11,777 bases of DNA from Euperipatoides rowelli (taxonomy: Eukaryota > Onychophora > Udeonychophora > Euonychophora > Peripatopsidae), in assembly GCA_003024985.2 (NCBI GenBank), contig PXIH01S0032872.1. One strand, 5' to 3'. The position numbers and the translations under genes were made by a program. This document shows, piece by piece, positions 9,046 to 11,777 of this stretch. How positions within the stretch are numbered: position 1 is the stretch's first letter; every line of letters begins with the position of its first letter. The notes beneath the pieces were generated by a model. That model saw only the letters and a list, made by a program, of their open reading frames with translations, had not been told where the DNA came from and did not search any database.

Positions 9046-9616
9046 TTTTTTTATTTTAATCATAGGTATGGTTGGAAAACCACTAAGAAAAGGAATAGTT
9101 AAATTAGTATATTGGGTATGTTTATTTTTATTTTGGTTAAAATTACCATTATTAATATTATTTTTGTTTTTATTTAAAATTGAAATTGATCAACGTTCGT
9201 TTCAAGGCTTTATCTTCATATTACCACTAGTGATGTATCCTATGCCATCTGTAATTACACTTGGACCGTTAGTTGAACGGTGCTTAAATACCACATTTTT
9301 TTGTTTGTATTTTCTATCAAATTTATTTTGTCTAATGTTATTTCTCCTCTTTTTCAAGTCTTCTTCCCCTTCTGGGAAAAACAGCCCGGCAAACGCACCT
9401 TTTTCCGCTTATCTTGTCTTACTCTATGGTTAGTCTTAAAGATTGGTTCCGCTTTAACTAATTGCACCTCCCTTCCATCACATGTTTTGTTTACTGATGG
9501 GAGGCATTGGAGTTTAACGCCTCCTCAGGAGGTTTATTATTTGCTGCTGATGATTTTGAAACCTTTTCTCTTCGGCAGTATTTGGCTATGTAACCGAGAT
9601 TAATAGTGATGAAGCA
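9046..9616 (-). pseudogene. Gypsy gag C-terminus with decayed zinc knuckle
   Basis: The nucleocapsid part of gag binds the element's RNA. At 9616-9575 the minus strand reads a 14-residue unit, CFITINLGYIAKYC, whose spacing fits the CX2CX4HX4C knuckle. The second Cys is Thr and the His is Tyr (TAC, one transition from CAC). Two arginines follow, as is usual. The Lys/Asn/Gln-rich sequence from 9430 to 9045 joins this to the protease and shifts frame at least once. A TAA lies near 9501. Upstream of 9616 no gag sequence continues; the LINE begins there. Only the C-terminal third or less of gag is present. Confidence 0.7.
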
Positions 9617-9635
9617 ATAATTCAGCTAATGCAAG

Positions 9636-9985
9636 ATGAAAATATCAAATAAAGTCATTAAATGGCAAATAATTAAAAGGAACATAATATATCAAATTGG
9701 TGTATCTAATAACATTAAAAGAAAAAAATGATAGAAAAGGAAATAAAGACAATAAATAACTTAATCAATGTTCAAGTAAACTCTAGTATGCCACAATCAT
9801 TGGCAGTGATTGATTTTCTCCTTTGATTAGAACAGTTAATTACTATTCAGCAAAAGCATATGTTTAAAAAAGTCAACACTGATATAGAGGTCACACAACC
9901 TCTCCAAGATGGGTCTTAATATCCATATTAAAGAACAAAAAAAAAAGCAACCAATGTACATAGCATAAATCAGATGGTGTGATTT
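9636..9985 (+). pseudogene. LINE ORF2 linker between endonuclease and RT, fragment
   Basis: Two frames carry plausible linker protein. From 9636 (MKISNKVIKWQIIKRNIIY) to TGA 9729-9731, then from 9728 (MIEKEIKTINNLINVQVN) with a TGA near 9825 and a continuation QQKHMFKKVNTDIE. A further shift gives IKEQKKKATNVHSIN just before the SINE. The lysine/glutamate-rich, helix-prone composition is that of the spacer preceding the RT in LINE ORF2. No enzymatic motif is present. The reading resumes on the far side of the SINE with DGVIYTSN (10310 onward). Confidence 0.6.
9971..9985. repeat. Target-site duplication, left copy
   Basis: cagatggtgtgattt, identical to 10308-10322 and immediately next to the SINE's A-rich tail. 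The base before it differs from the base before the right copy, which fixes the length at 15. Confidence 0.93.
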
Positions 9986-10225
9986 TTTTTTAAAAAAAAT
10001 ATATATATTTATTTACACTATTTACATTTATAATTTGTATGGTTAACAATCTTTTGTAACCGGATACAACAATGATGTCCTGTCCAATGTTCAGCTCTTT
10101 AGTCCACCATAATTCCATTTTTCTTCAGAAAATTCTACAACATAGATATTCATAATTAGTTTAAATCCCCGGACCGTACGACTACGAAAGAAAATTCCAT
10201 TATCCCTCGGCTCCGGGGCTACCCA

Positions 10226-10236
10226 GGGATCGAACA
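10226..10236 (-). promoter_or_regulatory. RNA polymerase III B box of the SINE
   Basis: The minus strand reads TGTTCGATCCC, which fits the GGTTCGANNCC B box except at its first position. It is 47 bases from the A box, within the range used by tRNA-type promoters. The TTCGA core corresponds to the T-loop of the ancestral tRNA. Confidence 0.9.
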
Positions 10237-10283
10237 CACGATCCCCTTATATGCACAGCTCCACAATCCAGCAGCAGCCTTAA

Positions 10284-10294
10284 CCACTGGACCA
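10284..10294 (-). promoter_or_regulatory. RNA polymerase III A box of the SINE
   Basis: The minus strand reads TGGTCCAGTGG, matching the TRGYNNARNNG consensus of tRNA A boxes at every fixed position. It lies 14 bases inside the SINE's 5' end, as expected for a tRNA-derived head. Confidence 0.88.
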
Positions 10295-10307
10295 CTGGAG
10301 CTGTACA

Positions 10308-10322
10308 CAGATGGTGTGATTT
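10308..10322. repeat. Target-site duplication, right copy
   Basis: cagatggtgtgattt, the second copy, next to the SINE's tRNA-like head. It also forms part of the LINE coding sequence (the DGVIY stretch), which shows that the insertion split the LINE. Confidence 0.93.
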
Positions 10323-11740
10323 ATACAAGCAATATACAAATAGTAGAGAAGGTGCAAAGAAAGTTTATAGACAATAATACTACCAAATTCTATAACAAAG
10401 CTAAAACAGTGCAATTTGAAGATTTTATGGGCTCTAAGCAGTATAAATGTTATATAAACATAAAATAAGAATATAATTGAAAAAGAAGAGCAAGAGAAAC
10501 TAAATTTGCCAATTACAGGAGTTGAATTAAAGCCAGTCTTGGAGGGTGTAGATGTTAACATTTCACCAGGACCTGATGGTATAGGATATATTGTATATAA
10601 AGCATTAAGAGATGACGTAATTTGTGTTTTGCTTGATTTTTACAATGACTTATTAAATACTCAGTTGAATAATGAAATATTTAGTGAAGTATCAAAAGCC
10701 TTTTTAAAAATAATTCCTAAAAAGTATATAATGAATGATTTGCTAATGGAAGAAGATGGGTATCGACCAATAGCATTATCTAATTGTGATGTTAAATGCT
10801 TAGAGAAGATTCTGCTAAACAGAATATTCTCATTAGTGGAAAAATGTTTGTTTACAAATATTTATGGAATAAAAGAAAGGACAATTGGACAGGCCTTGTT
10901 CAAATTACACATGGCATTCTCAAATTATTGTCTAAAAATAAGAAATGAGCTGTTCGTTGTTGGCATAGATTTGGAAAGAGCTTTCAATAATGTTAATTCT
11001 GCATATTTGGAGTATTTAGTTTTAAAATATGTGGGAGAAAATAAAACTACCAACCTGTTACTAAACATAATCAAAAATAAAACAGTTACTTTTTTAAATA
11101 ATAAAATATATGGAATGTTTGAAAAAATGCCTAACGGATACTTCAAGGATCCCCAATTTCTTCTATGATAGAACTGGTACAGAAGATTGAATTAATTAGC
11201 AAGGGCATCTGGATAACAGGTAAAGAGGACAATATAGAGGTGATATCTTATATCGATGATATAACAATATTTGTTTCTGGAACAAATCAGTTAGATTAAA
11301 TTTACGATTTGCTAAAGAGATTTGTGGAAATGACAGGTTCTAACATAAACTTTCAAAAATCTTATGTATGGAACATAAGGAAAAAAAAAAACAATCAGCT
11401 ATAAAAACTTGAAAGGTAATCATGGGAAATATTGGGACTACATTTCCCAATAAGGTATGCTAATACATTACAATACACTGTTTTGCAGGAAAAACTTGAA
11501 GACATTAAAAGAACTGTAGAATTATAATGGTAGATTTAGATTAGGATTGTTAGAGCAAATCAGACTAGTCAATACCTTATTGGTAGCCAATTTTTTTTTA
11601 TTATTTCATAATTTTAATAGAGTTGTCAAAATTTTTTTGTTCAAAGGTTATAAATTTGTTGGTGAATACAGAACAATGTTGCCACAAAGAAAGAGAGGGT
11701 TGGGATGAATAAGGTATAATGTTTAATTATGTAAAGAAAA
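10310..11740 (+). pseudogene. LINE reverse transcriptase, frameshifted
   Basis: Copies element RNA into DNA at the target site. Frame A runs 10310-10468 (DGVIYTSNIQIVEKVQRKF). Frame B is open from 10464 to TGA 11166-11168 and contains the region before the fingers (LPITGVELKPVL), SPGPDGI, PKK, DGYRPIALSNCD, YGIKERTIGQALF and motif A GIDLERAF, with the catalytic Asp at 10968-10970. Frame C, from about 11138, carries ILQGSPISS and YIDD at 11249-11260, with TAA at 11297-11299 and GSNINFQKSY beyond. A later frame holds LGLHFP, LEDIKRT and, after another shift, FKGYKFVGEY and LPQRKRGLG before TGA near 11705. The catalytic Asp of motif A and YIDD survive but lie in different frames. The usual AFDxV has Asn in place of its second Asp. 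There is no true start codon at 10506; the frame is simply open through it. Confidence 0.88.
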
Positions 11741-11777
11741 ATCTCATTGATGAGGAAAACAATAAGAAACTTTATGA

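Larger units (their letters stand above)
5263..9616 (-). mobile_element. Degenerate Ty3/gypsy LTR retrotransposon, internal region
   Basis: Reading the minus strand from 9616 down, the order is gag zinc knuckle, aspartic protease, reverse transcriptase, RNase H, integrase and a Cys/His-rich tail. Integrase after RNase H is the Ty3/gypsy (Metaviridae-type) order and excludes Ty1/copia. Frameshifts occur at least near 8820, 8400, 6680 and 6480-6420. Stops occur at 8952-8950, 8310-8308, 8001-7999, 7698-7696 and 7485-7483, among others. The N-terminal part of gag, the primer-binding site and both LTRs are not visible. The gag side ends abruptly where an oppositely oriented LINE begins. No chromodomain was seen after the integrase. 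The copy cannot be autonomous. Confidence 0.93.
9986..10307 (-). mobile_element. tRNA-derived SINE inserted in the LINE
   Basis: Read on the minus strand, the element starts near 10307 with a tRNA-like head containing matches to both internal RNA polymerase III promoter boxes. A non-tRNA body of about 180 bp follows, and the element ends in an AT-rich and A-rich tail (9986-10015). It is bounded exactly by 15-bp direct repeats, the mark of LINE-machinery retroposition. It encodes no protein and depends on a partner LINE. The body is not a family I can name. About eight CpGs remain between 10060 and 10245, far more than in the surrounding sequence, so it is probably the youngest insertion here. 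Confidence 0.9.
9617..11777 (+). mobile_element. 5'-truncated non-LTR retrotransposon (LINE)
   Basis: The plus strand carries an ORF2-type reverse transcriptase with non-LTR features: SPGPDGI at its start, DGYRPIALSNCD, a YIDD motif, and a post-RT region ending PQRKRGLG. Upstream from about 9636 is the lysine-rich linker that normally lies between endonuclease and RT. No endonuclease is present, so the copy is 5'-truncated within the linker, as is common for LINE insertions. It runs off the right edge without a tail. The exact left boundary lies between the last gag knuckle codon (9616) and about 9636. By motif style it resembles the L1/Tx1 group more than jockey or CR1, but that is an impression only. 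A SINE interrupts it at 9986-10307. Confidence 0.85.

Noticed and set aside
8942-9603. Plus-strand frames at 8942-9433 and 9280-9603, hydrophobic and suggesting an envelope or membrane protein
   Set aside because: They are antisense to Lys/Asn-rich gag and protease sequence; AAA and AAT codons read as Phe and Ile on the other strand.
10226-10307. A genuine tRNA gene
   Set aside because: It has A and B boxes but no convincing acceptor stem pairing. It is joined to a long body with an A-rich tail and flanked by target duplications, so it is a SINE head.
10280-10561. Minus-strand frame of 93 codons running through the SINE head into the LINE
   Set aside because: It starts in LINE antisense and crosses the SINE boundary, so it is an accident of overlap. 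The 10925-11146 minus frame is also antisense to the RT.

Overview
The window comes from an AT-rich animal-type nuclear genome. It has no operons or Shine-Dalgarno context. It holds decayed retrotransposons, a tRNA-derived SINE with target-site duplications, splice-like signals and scattered A/T simple repeats. The lineage cannot be fixed from the sequence alone. CpG is scarce except in the SINE, and one tandem repeat shows paired CA/TG differences, which suggests a genome that methylates CpG.

Layout. Positions 1-1514 are AT-rich and mostly non-coding, with a 38-bp tandem duplication at 567-642. Positions 1515-2295 (minus) hold a candidate host gene or pseudogene of three exon-like blocks with matching splice phases. 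Positions 2296-3809 are AT-rich with nothing convincing. Positions 3810-4357 (plus) are a GC-richer, broken coding remnant of unknown identity with a lysine-rich end. Positions 4358-5262 are AT-rich, with simple repeats and a 21-bp tandem repeat.

Positions 5263-9616 (minus) are a heavily mutated Ty3/gypsy retrotransposon in the order gag zinc knuckle, protease, reverse transcriptase, RNase H, integrase and a C-terminal tail. The tail carries three equally sized Cys/His units that look like zinc fingers. All catalytic centres are still readable, but frameshifts and stops break them up. The three integrase catalytic residues now lie in three different frames, and a stop codon sits inside the YxDD motif. 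No LTR could be identified.

From about 9620 to the right edge (plus) is a 5'-truncated non-LTR retrotransposon (LINE), with the linker region and a reverse transcriptase also broken by frameshifts. A 322-bp tRNA-derived SINE (9986-10307, minus) interrupts it, flanked by perfect 15-bp duplications. The simplest history is: the gypsy element inserted and decayed, the LINE landed in its gag region in the opposite orientation, and a SINE then landed in the LINE. No functional protein-coding gene can be called with confidence.
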